Shown: one piece after another, positions 42,684 through 51,686 of the stretch
Layout: the number at the start of each line of letters is the position of its first letter
Position numbering within the stretch: position 1 is the stretch's first letter
NCBI GenBank assembly: GCA_964251385.1
Contig: CAXUJK010000006.1
Location: forward strand, 62,001-126,000
Length of the DNA: 64,000 nucleotides
From: CADCVW01 sp964251385
GTDB taxonomy: Bacteria; Pseudomonadota; Alphaproteobacteria; Sphingomonadales; Sphingomonadaceae
Direction of reading: 5' to 3'
Notes under the pieces: generated by a model
What the model saw: only the letters and a program-made list of their open reading frames with translations
Told to the model about the DNA's origin: nothing
Databases searched by the model: none
Program-made: the position numbers and the translations under genes

Positions 42684-43660
42684 GTGGATCGAAACCTTGG
42701 CCTTTTCGGATGCAGTGCCGCGTTGGCGTGCGCTCTTCCGGCGTCCCCTGCGTACGCGTCGGGCACGCCGGCGGGAACGCGCATCGACAACGTCGCTACC
42801 GCGACCTTCGACGGCGCGGGCGGAACCCGGTCGGTAACGTCCAACCAGGTCAGTCTGCGCGTCGACGAGCTGCTGGACGTCGTTGTCGCGTCCGCCGATC
42901 CGGGACCCGTCTCCGCGCGCGACGGGGAGCTTCGAAGCGTGCTGCGCTTTCGCGTCACCAACGCGGGCAACGGGCCGGAAGCGTTCGCGCTGGGCGTGAT
43001 GGGACGGTCGGAGGCGACGACTTCGATCCGGCCGCTCCTGCGATCTTCATCGATAGCAACGGCAACGGCGCGTACGATCCGGGCATCGACACGGCGTATA
43101 TAGCGGGGTCGAACGATCCGGTATTGGGCCCTGACGCGAGCGCGAGCGTGTTCGTCCTGTCCGACATGCCGGCAAGCGCACCCGACGCGGCGCGCGGCAT
43201 CGCGCGGCTGACCGCCGTCGCGACGACCGGATCGGGCGCGCCCGGGACTGCTTTCATTGGCCTGGGCCAAGGCGGCGGCGATGCGATCGTCGGGACGACG
43301 CGCGCCCGCGCCGATGCGGACGGAATTTACGTGATCGCGGCCGTATCGGTAGCGTTCGTCAAGTCGGCGACCGTGGTCGATCCGTTCGGCGGCGCGCGGG
43401 CTTTGCCCGGATCGATCGTGACGTACCGCCTCGCTGCGGACCTGACGGGAAGCGGCACGCTGTCCGGGCTGCGGCTGGCCGACACGATCCCCGCAGGCAC
43501 GACCTATTTGGCGGGCACACTGACCTTGGGCGGCGCGGGCCTGACCGATGCCGCCGACACGGACGCGGGCCGCTTCGCCGACGGTGCCGTGTCGGTCGCG
43601 CTCGGCACCGCGCCCGCGGGCAGCAGCCACGTCGTCACGTTCCAGGTCCGCATCGATTGA
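42684..43660 (+). pseudogene. DUF11-type secreted protein, broken by a one-base frameshift
   Basis: The start MDRNLGLFGCSAALACALPASPAYASG is a signal peptide, followed by a repeat-type surface domain (GTRIDNVATATFDGAGG). After residue 105 the frame becomes nonsense and stops at 43103, while the family sequence goes on one frame away (VGGDDFDPAAPAIFID, IDTAYIAGSNDPVLGPDAS, ending VVTFQVRID at 43660). One extra G after 42998 would read ALGVDGTVGGDDFDP and give 325 residues. Either a true mutation or a sequencing error. First gene of the surface-protein cluster. Confidence 0.82.
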
Positions 43661-43671
43661 GGATTTTACAT

Positions 43672-44133
43672 ATGCGCACGCTCCTTCTGCTCTTCACCGC
43701 TATGACCGCGTCCATGCCTGCTCTCGCGGCGGACGACGTTCGGTTGACCAGCGACGTGTTCGTCGCGCGCGAGGTCGTCGACGCGGCGGGCAAGCGCGAG
43801 ACGGTGCTGCAGCCGCCGAAGACCGTGACGCCGGGCGACCGGCTCGTGTTCGTGCTCGATTACAAGAACCAGGGCGCGGCACCGGCCGCCGACTTCACCG
43901 TCACCAATCCCATCCCTGCCGCCGTCGCCTACGCGAACGACGCGAGCCCCGGCGCGCTTGTGTCGGTGGACGGCAAGCTTTTCGGCGCGTTGCCCGCCCT
44001 GGCCGTGCCGGGTGCGGACGGAAAGCCGCGCGCGGCGGTCGCGGCAGACGTCACGCATATCCGCTGGACCTTGGCCAAGGCGCTGCCGGCAGGCGCGGGC
44101 GGCAAGCTGCGCTTCGCGGGCATCGTCAGATAA
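43672..44133 (+). CDS. Secreted DUF11-like single-domain protein
   Basis: 153 residues: signal peptide (TLLLLFTAMTASMPALAA) and one immunoglobulin-like domain with the DUF11 pattern VTPGDRLVFVLDYKNQGAAP, then FTVTNPIPAAVAY and a C-terminal GGKLRFAGIVR. ATG 43672 follows GAGG at a workable distance; the in-frame TTG at 43657 is less likely. It starts 11 bases after the frameshifted gene and is probably co-transcribed. Confidence 0.8.
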   Translation: MRTLLLLFTAMTASMPALAADDVRLTSDVFVAREVVDAAGKRETVLQPPKTVTPGDRLVFVLDYKNQGAAPAADFTVTNPIPAAVAYANDASPGALVSVDGKLFGALPALAVPGADGKPRAAVAADVTHIRWTLAKALPAGAGGKLRFAGIVR

Positions 44134-44195
44134 TTTCTCCGCTTTTCCGTGCCGGCGGGGGGTGAGGCACGATCGTATTTTCGAGGATTGAAGCG

Positions 44196-45299
44196 ATGAA
44201 GATCAGCACCGGAACCGCGTCCCTGATGGCGATCACGCTCACGCTGGCCGGCGCGCCTGCCCATGCGGCGGGAACGCAGCAGGGTACGACGATCACCAAC
44301 AACGTGACCGTCAACTACCAGGTCGGCGGCGTCGCGCAGAATGCGGTCGCGGCGTCCAACAGCTTCGTCGTCGACCGCAAGATCAACCTGATCGTGTCGG
44401 AGGCGACCGGGTCCGCGACGACCGTATCGCCGGGCCAGGCGGGCGCGGTCACCGTGTTCACCGTCACGAACAGCTCGAACGATACGCTCGATCTCGGCCT
44501 GACGGCGCTGCAGCAGACTGGCGGACCAGGCCGCTATGGCGGGACCGATAATTACGACATCGCCGGCGTGCAGGTTTATCGCGAGACGAACGGCACCGCG
44601 GGTTTTCAGAGCGGCGCGGGCGGAGATACGCTCGTCACGTATCTCGACGAAGTCGCCCCGGATCAGAACGTCACCGTCTACGTCCTGGGGTCGGTGCCGC
44701 TGGGGGTCACGACCAGCTCGGTCGCGACCGTGACGCTGACCGCGACCGCGCAGGGCGGCGGCACGGCGAACACGGCGGGCGCGGTGCTGACCGAAACGGC
44801 GGGGGCCAACACGGCGGGCGTCGACACGGTGTTCGCCGACACGCAGGTGACGGGCGGCAACACCGCGCGCGACGGTCGCGCGCTCGACCGGAGCGACTAC
44901 AAGGTCGCGGCGGCCGCGGTCACCGCGACGAAGAACAGCCTCATCGTCTTCGACCCGGTCAATTTGACGACGAACCCGAAGATGATCCCCGGCGCGATCG
45001 TTCAATATTGCATCGCCGTATCCAACGCATCCGGATCGGCGACCGCGACCAACGTCACGCTGAGCGACATCCTGCCGGGCGCGACCGACCTGTTCACGGA
45101 TGCGGCGAGCCCGTACTTCGTCGGCATCCGCGTCAACGGCACGCAGACGGGGGGCGTGTGCGACCCGGCGTCGGGTACCGCGACGGGCACGTTCTCCGCC
45201 GCGGGTCCTGGCGCGCCGAGCGGGACGGTGAGCGGCGCGCTGTCGGACGTCGCGGCGGGCGTTACGGCCACGCTGCTGTTCCGCGTCGTCGTCAAGTAA
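44196..45299 (+). CDS. Secreted DUF11-type surface protein
   Basis: 367 residues with a signal peptide (GTASLMAITLTLAGAPAHAAG) and two or more beta-sandwich domains: VTVNYQVGGVAQNAVAAS, TVFTVTNSSNDTLDLGLTAL, and a C-terminal DUF11-like domain (MIPGAIVQYCIAVSNASGSATATNVTLSDILPG). Codons and base composition match the neighbours. A strong hairpin follows the stop. Function unknown; such proteins are usually exported to the cell surface. Confidence 0.82.
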   Translation: MKISTGTASLMAITLTLAGAPAHAAGTQQGTTITNNVTVNYQVGGVAQNAVAASNSFVVDRKINLIVSEATGSATTVSPGQAGAVTVFTVTNSSNDTLDLGLTALQQTGGPGRYGGTDNYDIAGVQVYRETNGTAGFQSGAGGDTLVTYLDEVAPDQNVTVYVLGSVPLGVTTSSVATVTLTATAQGGGTANTAGAVLTETAGANTAGVDTVFADTQVTGGNTARDGRALDRSDYKVAAAAVTATKNSLIVFDPVNLTTNPKMIPGAIVQYCIAVSNASGSATATNVTLSDILPGATDLFTDAASPYFVGIRVNGTQTGGVCDPASGTATGTFSAAGPGAPSGTVSGALSDVAAGVTATLLFRVVVK

Positions 45300-45312
45300 G
45301 GGATCGCACCGG

Positions 45313-45343
45313 GTCTCCCGCGGCGAAACCCGCCGCGGGAGAC
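45313..45343 (+). terminator. Strong hairpin after the third DUF11 gene
   Basis: GTCTCCCGCGGC pairs with GCCGCGGGAGAC across a short loop, a perfect 12-bp stem 13 bases after the stop. There is no T-run behind it, so it could be a terminator or an RNA-stability hairpin before the giant gene. Confidence 0.6.
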
Positions 45344-45357
45344 TCGCACGTGCGCTC

Positions 45358-48300
45358 ATGCGGCGGTTAACCACATTCGCGGCGGCGCTGGCCGCGCTCG
45401 CGTCACCGGTCGTGGCGCAGCGGGCGATCACCAACGTCGCGACCGCCGAGTGGTACGCGGGCGGTGCGCGCGTGTCGCGGTCGTCCAACCGCGTCGACAT
45501 CGTGCGCGAGGTCGAGCCGGTCGCGGTCGACCGGGCCGTGACGTTTCGCTTCTCGAGCGCGGGTTCGGCGAACGCCGCGATCGCATCCACCCGATGCGGC
45601 GTGGGGTCGGCGAGCCGCTCGGTCGCGTTCGGTCCGGCGTGGAGCGACGTCGCAATCGGCACGATGGGGCTCGTCGCCACCAGCAGCTACAGCGTTCGCG
45701 AGCCGCTCGTCGTCGTGTTCGCGTACGCGGCCGGCAATCGCGAGCGCGCGGCGGTGGACCAAATCGAAGTCACGCTGCGCACAGCCGAAGGCGACGCGGA
45801 GGCGCTGACGCTGACCGAGACGGGACCGGACACGGGCCGGTTCGCGGGCGCGATGCCGACGGTGGGCGGGAGCGCGCCGGTCGCGGGCGATTGCCGCGTC
45901 TCCGTGCGCGCGGGAGCGACGACGCGGTTGTCGATCCTGGCGGCGGGCGCGGCGATCGCGGAGGCGGATATCCGGTATCTGATCGATCCGTTCGGCATCG
46001 TGTTCGACAGCCTGACGGGTGAGCCCGTCGCGGGCGCGCGCGTGTCCCTGGTCGACGCCGATACAGGGAGGCCCGCCGACGTGTTCGGCGACGACGGCGT
46101 CTCCGCCTACCCTTCAACCGTAGCTACCGGACAGAGCGTCACAGACGCGGGCGGCACGCGCTACGACTTTCCCCCAGGCGATTATCGCTTCCCGCTAACG
46201 CGAGCGGGACGGTATCGCCTGCTCGTCGAGCCGCCCGCGCCCTACGCCGCGTGGTCGGCGGTTCCCCCCGCCGACCTGGCGCGGCTGCGCACCCCGGACG
46301 GCGCGCCGTTCACGATCGACGGCGCGTCATATGGCGGGGTGTTCACGCTCGACAGCCCGGCCGCGGTGCGGATCGACGTTCCCGTCGACGCGCCCGCGGG
46401 CGTGCTGACCATCGCCAAGTCGGCGAGCGTCGCGACCGCGGAAGTCGGCGATGTGGTCCAGTACCGGATCACGGTTCGAAACCGGGATGCGCGTCCGTCC
46501 GGGGCGGTCCTGCTGAGCGATCGCTTTCCGAAGGGTTTCCGATACCGCAACGGAACCTTGCGCAGCGACGGTGCTGCGTTGGACACGCGTGTCGTGGGCG
46601 GGACGCTGAGCGCGCGTATCCCGGCCATCCCGGCGGGGGGCACTGCGAACGTCACCTATCTGCTGGAGATCCTCGGGTCCGCGCGCGCGGGCGACGCGAT
46701 CAACCGCGCGCAGGTGACCAACACGAACGGCGTGGCGAGCGCATTCGCGGACGCGGTCGTGCGTGTGTCCGCCGAGACGATCACCGCGCGCATGACGATC
46801 ACGGGCCGGATCACCGAGGGTGGATGCAATGTCGATCCCCGCGCCGCGACGGGCGTGGGCGGCATTCGCGTGATGCTGGAGGACGGCAGCTACGCCGTCA
46901 CCGATCGCGAGGGGCGCTACCATTTCGAAGGCGTGTCGCCCGGTGTCCACGTCGTGCAGATGGACCTTGCGACCTTGCCCGCCGACCGCGCACCCGCCGA
47001 TTGCGGGTCGGGCACGCGCGGCGCGGGCCGCGCCTTTTCGCGCTTCGTGGAGGGCGGCGGCGGGTCGCACAAGCGCGTCGACTTCCGCCTCGCCGCCTCC
47101 GCGCCGCGCACCGCGAACGGAGCGGTCGCCCCTGCCCGCCCGGTTCCGGCAAGCGACGCCGTCGCGGCGGGCGCGGAGATCGACTGGCTCGCGCGCGCGA
47201 CGCCTGGGACGGAGATCCTCTTCCCGTCCGCCACCTACAATCCCCGCGCCAAGGTCACGCGCGTCGCGATCAAGCATGCGTTGGGTGTGTCCGTGCGGCT
47301 GACGGTCGACGGCAAGCCCGCCGACCCGCTGACCTTCGAAGGCACCGCGACGAGCGCCGACGGACGGGTCGCGGTCAGCCGCTGGCGCGGCATTCCGTTG
47401 GAAAACACGACGACGCGGCTGGAGGCGGCCGTCGGCACGACGACGTTGACGCGGACGGTGCATGTCTCGTCGAGCGCGATGCGGGCCGAGATCGTGCCGT
47501 CCGCGTCGCTGCTCGTCGCGGACGGGGTGACGCGCCCGGTGCTCGCCGTCCGCTTCACCGATCGCGACGGGCGGCCCGTGCGCGGCGGTAGCGTCGGCGA
47601 GTTTACCCTCCCCGCCCCGTATCTGCCCGCGGTCGAAGCCGACGCGCAGGCCGCGCGCAAGCTGAGCGGGCTCGAGCGAGCGCAGCCCTTCTGGCGCGTC
47701 GACGGGGACGACGGCCTCGCCTACATCGCGCTCGAACCCACGACCGCGTCGGGTGCGGTCGCGATCGACTTTTCCTTCCGCGATGGCGACGTGCGGCGCG
47801 ATGCCCGCGTCGACGCCTGGCTCGACGCGGGTGCGCGGCCGTGGACGATCGTCGGTTTCGCTGCGGGAACGTTCGGGTTCAATGCCTTGTCGCGCAATCT
47901 TGAGACTTTGAGCGAACGCGACAGCAAGACGGAGGTCGACGGCCGCATCGCGCTTTACGCCAAGGGCCGCGTGCGCGGGCGCTGGTTGCTGACGCTCGCC
48001 TACGACAGCGGCAAGCGCGAAGATGATGCGCGGTTCGCGGGGACGATCGACCCCCAGGGCTACTACACGATCTACGCCGACCGGTCCGAGCGCCGCTACG
48101 ACGCATCGTCGATCCGCAAATTGTACGTCAAGCTGGAGCGGCCGCAGTTCGTCGCCCTGTTCGGCGACTTCGACTCAGGGTTCGACGAGGCCGAGCTGAC
48201 CCGGTACGCGCGCGCCCTCAACGGCCTCAAGGCCGAATATCGCGGCCCGCGCATCTCCGCGACCGCGTTCGCCGCCGACACGCCGTTCGCGCACGGCCGC

Positions 48301-50004
48301 GACGAGATCCAGGGCAACGGGTTGACCGGACCTTACGCGTTGCGTGCGCGCGATGTGCTGGCGAACAGCGAGCAGGTCTCCATCGAGACGCGCGACCGGT
48401 TCCGGTCCAACCTGGTAATCGCGACGCGGCGGCTGACGCGGCACATCGATTACGACATCGACTACGCGGCGGGGACGCTGCGCTTTCGCGAGCCCGTGCT
48501 CAGCCGGTCGAGCAAGCTCGATCCGCAGATCATCGTGGCCGACTACGAAGTCGACGGGGTCGCGGGCCGATCGGTCAACGCAGGCGGGCGCGTCGCGTAC
48601 CGCGACGGCGGCGACACGCTACGCGTAGGGGTGTCCGCCGTGCGCGATGCGGGTGCGATCCGGAACACGGGCGCGCGAGGATCGACGACGCTGGTCGGTG
48701 CCGACGTCAAGTACCGCCCGGCGGCGAGCAGCGAAGTCCCCGCGGAGATCGCGGTCAGCGAGGCGGGCGGCGAGGCGGCGACCGCTTGGCTGGTCGAGGC
48801 CGAACATCACGGCGCGCGTACGGACGTCTTGGCGTACGCGCGTTCGCAGGATAGCGGGTTCGGCATCGGCCAGACGAACCGGTCGGAGGACGGATCGCGC
48901 AAGTTCGGGATCGATGGGCGAATGCGTCTCACCGACCGGTCGTCGCTGTCGGCGAGCGGGTGGCACGAGACGTTTTTCAATCGCGATGCGCGCCGGATCG
49001 CGGGACGCGGGTTGGTCGAGTATCGCGGCGGGCTCGTCGATCTGCGCGTCGGGCTGATCCTGGCGCGCGACCGCCTGCCCGACGGGCGCACCAACGAATC
49101 GACGCTGGTACAGCTTGGCGCGTCGCGGCGGTTCGGGCGGCTCGAGCTCGACGGCAGCAGCGGGTTCGCGCTTGGCGGGGACGATGACAGCGTCGATTTT
49201 CCCGCACGGCACAAGGTGGCCGCGCGGTTCGCCGTCAGCGACGCGATCGGGCTGGTCGCAAGTTACGAGATCGCGTCGGGTGGCTCGGTCGACGCACGAA
49301 CGGCCCGTGTCGGGTTCGACCTGAAGCCGTGGGCGGGAGCGCGCTTCGCGGTCACGGGCAATGTGCAGGACATTGCCGAGTACGGCCCGCGCAGCTTCGC
49401 GGCCTACGGCCTGTCGCAGAGTTTGGCCTTGGGCCGGAACTGGACGGTGGACGTGTCGCTCGACGGCAACCGCACGATCGGCGGGATCGATCTGGCCGAT
49501 GTCGTCAACCCGGCGTTTTCGGCGGCGCGCGGCGGGTTCGTCGGCGACGGGTCGCTGATCACGGAGGATTTCACCGCGCTGACCGCCGGCGCGACGTTCC
49601 GCGCGAAGCGGTGGAGCGCGACGGGCCGCGCCGAATACCGCGCGGGCGAGCGCGGCGACCGCTACGGCGTCACCGCGGCCGCGCTGCGCCAGATCGGCGA
49701 GGGCAGCGCGTTGGGGGGCGCGTTCAACTGGAACGTGGCGGGGATCGACGGAGGACCTCGCACGCGGACGGCGGGGTTGGCCGTGTCATGGGCGCACCGG
49801 CCCACGGGCAGTCGCCTGTCATGGCTTGAGAAGCTGGAGCTGCGCGACGATCGCGTGACGGGCGCGATCGCGGGCTCGCCAGGACCGATCGGGGGCGCGG
49901 CGCTGCTGATCGACGGTGACGCGCGGTCGCGGCGGATCGTCAACAGCCTGTCTGTCAACTGGTCGCCGATGCCGCGGTGCCGGGGAGCGGGCCGTTTCAG
50001 CTGA
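45358..50004 (+). CDS. Giant secreted DUF11/SdrD-like protein with outer-membrane-type C-terminus, apparently truncated
   Basis: 1548 residues. After a signal peptide (RRLTTFAAALAALASPVVAQ) come a carboxypeptidase-regulatory-like domain near 215-290 (VFDSLTGEPVAGARVSLVD), a DUF11 domain near 349-465 (VLTIAKSASVATAEVGDVVQ), an SdrD-type B domain near 478-545 (GIRVMLEDGSYAVTDREGRY) and, from about 824, alternating beta-strands like an outer-membrane barrel. The end is odd: after NSLSVNWSPM it runs into MPRCRGAGRFS and stops, without a final aromatic strand. A DUF11 gene tail continues in another frame at the same spot, so a deletion junction is likely. Probably scaffolds or presents the small DUF11 proteins encoded upstream. 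Confidence 0.8.
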   Translation: MRRLTTFAAALAALASPVVAQRAITNVATAEWYAGGARVSRSSNRVDIVREVEPVAVDRAVTFRFSSAGSANAAIASTRCGVGSASRSVAFGPAWSDVAIGTMGLVATSSYSVREPLVVVFAYAAGNRERAAVDQIEVTLRTAEGDAEALTLTETGPDTGRFAGAMPTVGGSAPVAGDCRVSVRAGATTRLSILAAGAAIAEADIRYLIDPFGIVFDSLTGEPVAGARVSLVDADTGRPADVFGDDGVSAYPSTVATGQSVTDAGGTRYDFPPGDYRFPLTRAGRYRLLVEPPAPYAAWSAVPPADLARLRTPDGAPFTIDGASYGGVFTLDSPAAVRIDVPVDAPAGVLTIAKSASVATAEVGDVVQYRITVRNRDARPSGAVLLSDRFPKGFRYRNGTLRSDGAALDTRVVGGTLSARIPAIPAGGTANVTYLLEILGSARAGDAINRAQVTNTNGVASAFADAVVRVSAETITARMTITGRITEGGCNVDPRAATGVGGIRVMLEDGSYAVTDREGRYHFEGVSPGVHVVQMDLATLPADRAPADCGSGTRGAGRAFSRFVEGGGGSHKRVDFRLAASAPRTANGAVAPARPVPASDAVAAGAEIDWLARATPGTEILFPSATYNPRAKVTRVAIKHALGVSVRLTVDGKPADPLTFEGTATSADGRVAVSRWRGIPLENTTTRLEAAVGTTTLTRTVHVSSSAMRAEIVPSASLLVADGVTRPVLAVRFTDRDGRPVRGGSVGEFTLPAPYLPAVEADAQAARKLSGLERAQPFWRVDGDDGLAYIALEPTTASGAVAIDFSFRDGDVRRDARVDAWLDAGARPWTIVGFAAGTFGFNALSRNLETLSERDSKTEVDGRIALYAKGRVRGRWLLTLAYDSGKREDDARFAGTIDPQGYYTIYADRSERRYDASSIRKLYVKLERPQFVALFGDFDSGFDEAELTRYARALNGLKAEYRGPRISATAFAADTPFAHGRDEIQGNGLTGPYALRARDVLANSEQVSIETRDRFRSNLVIATRRLTRHIDYDIDYAAGTLRFREPVLSRSSKLDPQIIVADYEVDGVAGRSVNAGGRVAYRDGGDTLRVGVSAVRDAGAIRNTGARGSTTLVGADVKYRPAASSEVPAEIAVSEAGGEAATAWLVEAEHHGARTDVLAYARSQDSGFGIGQTNRSEDGSRKFGIDGRMRLTDRSSLSASGWHETFFNRDARRIAGRGLVEYRGGLVDLRVGLILARDRLPDGRTNESTLVQLGASRRFGRLELDGSSGFALGGDDDSVDFPARHKVAARFAVSDAIGLVASYEIASGGSVDARTARVGFDLKPWAGARFAVTGNVQDIAEYGPRSFAAYGLSQSLALGRNWTVDVSLDGNRTIGGIDLADVVNPAFSAARGGFVGDGSLITEDFTALTAGATFRAKRWSATGRAEYRAGERGDRYGVTAAALRQIGEGSALGGAFNWNVAGIDGGPRTRTAGLAVSWAHRPTGSRLSWLEKLELRDDRVTGAIAGSPGPIGGAALLIDGDARSRRIVNSLSVNWSPMPRCRGAGRFS

Positions 50005-50189
50005 CCAGCGGAACGAGCGGCGTTACGTTGGCGGCGGCGAACACGGCGTTTTCGACCGACGGAACCAACTTCGCCTATGTGCCCGTGCCCGGCTACGACG
50101 CCAACGTGCGGGCGATCCGGCTTGCTCCGGGTGGCAAGATGGCGGCCAATTCCACCTTCACGATCCGCTTCCGCGCGCGGATTAACTGA
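49962..50189 (+). pseudogene. 3' remnant of a DUF11-type gene
   Basis: From 49962 a frame different from that of the giant gene reads VADAAVPGSGPFQLTSG, then NFAYVPVPGYDANVRAIRLAP and ends FTIRFRARIN before the TGA at 50189. This is what the C-terminus of a secreted DUF11 protein looks like. No start or signal peptide exists; the 5' part appears to have been lost where the giant gene also loses its end. It stops three bases before the tRNA-Leu gene. Confidence 0.65.
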
Positions 50190-50192
50190 TCC

Positions 50193-50277
50193 TGGTGCCC
50201 CCGGCCGGAATCGAACCGGCACTCCTTTCGGAACTCGATTTTGAGTCGAGCGCGTCTACCAATTCCACCACAGGGGC
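50193..50277 (-). tRNA. tRNA-Leu (CAA)
   Basis: Minus-strand cloverleaf of 85 bases with a long variable arm. Acceptor GCCCCTG pairs with CGGGGGC, the anticodon arm is CTCGA-CTCAAAA-TCGAG (anticodon CAA), the T-arm has GGTTCGATTCC and CCA is encoded. Confidence 0.96.
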
Positions 50278-50335
50278 ACGGCAAGGGTCGTTTAGCGGGG
50301 CGCGATCACCTTCGCAATCGCGCCCTATCCCCGGA

Positions 50336-51475
50336 TCAACGTGCGGCGAATGTCGCACGCAGGCGCTCCCCGGCGAAACGCTGCGCCACCTGCGCTTCGG
50401 TAATGACCGCATCCGCGCCGAAGAACTCGTGCGTGACACGGGGGAACTCGCGGCGCGTCACATCGACGCCCGCGGCGCGCATGCGATCGGCCAGCAAAGC
50501 ACCTTCGCTGCGCAACGGATCGATCTGCGCGGCGATGATCGTCGTTGGCGCCAAGCCGCGCAGGTTCGCGGCGACGAGGTTGATGCGCGGGTCGGCGGCA
50601 TCGGCGGGCGTGCTGGTCGTGTGGTTGAAGAACCACGCCATGAGCGCACGGCCGAGCGGCAGCGCGTTCGCGTTTTCCTGATACGAGGGCGTGTTCAGGT
50701 CCGACCCCGCGATCGGGTAGATCGACAGGATGTGCAGCGGCGCCTGCAGGCCCGCGTCGCGCGCCGCGACCGCGGTCGCCACCGCGAGGTTGCCGCCCGC
50801 GCTTTCGCCCGCGAGCACCATCCGGCGCGGGTCGCCACCGATCGAACCGGCATTGGCGATCGCCCAACGATAGGCGGCCAAGGCATCGTCATGCTGGGCG
50901 GGGAACTTGGCCTCGGGCGCGAGGCGGTAGTCGACGGACAGCACGATCGCCTGTCCTTCGCGGGCGAGCGCACGTGTCGACGCGTCGTAAACCTGGCTGT
51001 TGGCGAGAACCCAGCCGCCGCCATGATAATAGACGATTACGGGCAGCGGTCCGCGCGCGCCGTCCGGCGTGTAGACCTTGGCGTTGATCGCACCCGCCGC
51101 GCCCGCGACGCTGATGTCGCGCACTGACACGCCGGGAGGCGGCGTCGTCGGGCGACCCTGTTGGCGCATGACTCGCATGACGCCGTCGGCAAAGGAGGGC
51201 TGCAACCGTGCCTGCTGCGGCGTCAACGTATGGTAGGGGCGCAAAGCCGCTTCACCCGGCGGCGGCATCGTCAGCGCGTCGAGCACGGCCTGGTTCTGCG
51301 CCGTCGGACGCACGCCAGAACTAGGGATTCCGGGCTGGCCCTGCGGACCGCTCGCGCCCATGGCGGGCATCGAACCCATACCGTCATCGCTTGCGGTCGA
51401 ACACGCCGCCAGCGTCAACAGGCTGAGCGAGGCCGCCAGGAACGGGCGGAGGCGGGTGCGACTGGCGGACGGCAT
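50336..51475 (-). CDS. Lipoprotein alpha/beta hydrolase (HSL-type esterase)
   Basis: 379 residues. ATG 51475 with GGAG upstream starts a lipoprotein signal peptide with lipobox LAAC near residue 25, so the enzyme is tethered to a membrane on the periplasmic side. The catalytic domain is of the hormone-sensitive lipase type: oxyanion motif YYHGGGWV, nucleophile GESAGG, and a C-terminal His in FPRVTHEFFG. Substrate unknown. A perfect EcfG-type promoter lies 36 bases upstream. Confidence 0.88.
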   Translation of the reverse strand: MPSASRTRLRPFLAASLSLLTLAACSTASDDGMGSMPAMGASGPQGQPGIPSSGVRPTAQNQAVLDALTMPPPGEAALRPYHTLTPQQARLQPSFADGVMRVMRQQGRPTTPPPGVSVRDISVAGAAGAINAKVYTPDGARGPLPVIVYYHGGGWVLANSQVYDASTRALAREGQAIVLSVDYRLAPEAKFPAQHDDALAAYRWAIANAGSIGGDPRRMVLAGESAGGNLAVATAVAARDAGLQAPLHILSIYPIAGSDLNTPSYQENANALPLGRALMAWFFNHTTSTPADAADPRINLVAANLRGLAPTTIIAAQIDPLRSEGALLADRMRAAGVDVTRREFPRVTHEFFGADAVITEAQVAQRFAGERLRATFAAR

Positions 51476-51510
51476 CGGGATCTCCGGTTTTACGGGTGGT
51501 TCGGCCGAGT

Positions 51511-51535
51511 AACGGCTGCTCAATGAACTCGTTCC
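51511..51535 (-). promoter_or_regulatory. EcfG-type promoter for the lipoprotein esterase
   Basis: GGAAC (51535-51531) and CGTT (51514-51511) on the minus strand with exactly 16 bases between, matching the EcfG consensus and resembling the site at 41213-41237 also in flanking bases (GGAACGAGTT in both). It points to the esterase gene. Confidence 0.7.
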
Positions 51536-51577
51536 GCGAGATAAGACTAACCCAAGTCAGCGTTGCCCGTTCGCGAG

Positions 51578-51602
51578 GGAACAAAGTCAGGCGCCTCCGG
51601 TT
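51578..51602 (+). promoter_or_regulatory. EcfG-like promoter for the DUF4142 gene
   Basis: GGAAC-N16-GGTT on the plus strand, one base off the EcfG consensus in the -10 element, about 85 bases ahead of the DUF4142 start. It forms a divergent pair with the perfect site at 51511-51535, which raises its credibility. Confidence 0.4.
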
Positions 51603-51686
51603 GGCTCACCATTCGTTCGGTTCGTCCGCCGATCCTATATTCCGCAAGTATTCACCAAGTCGATCTGTACCCTGGGGAGTTCCGAA

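Noticed and set aside
43929..45680. 583-codon minus-strand frame through the DUF11 genes
   Set aside because: Antisense shadow; Arg-rich with no signal peptide or domain, while the plus-strand genes have signal peptides and recognisable repeats.
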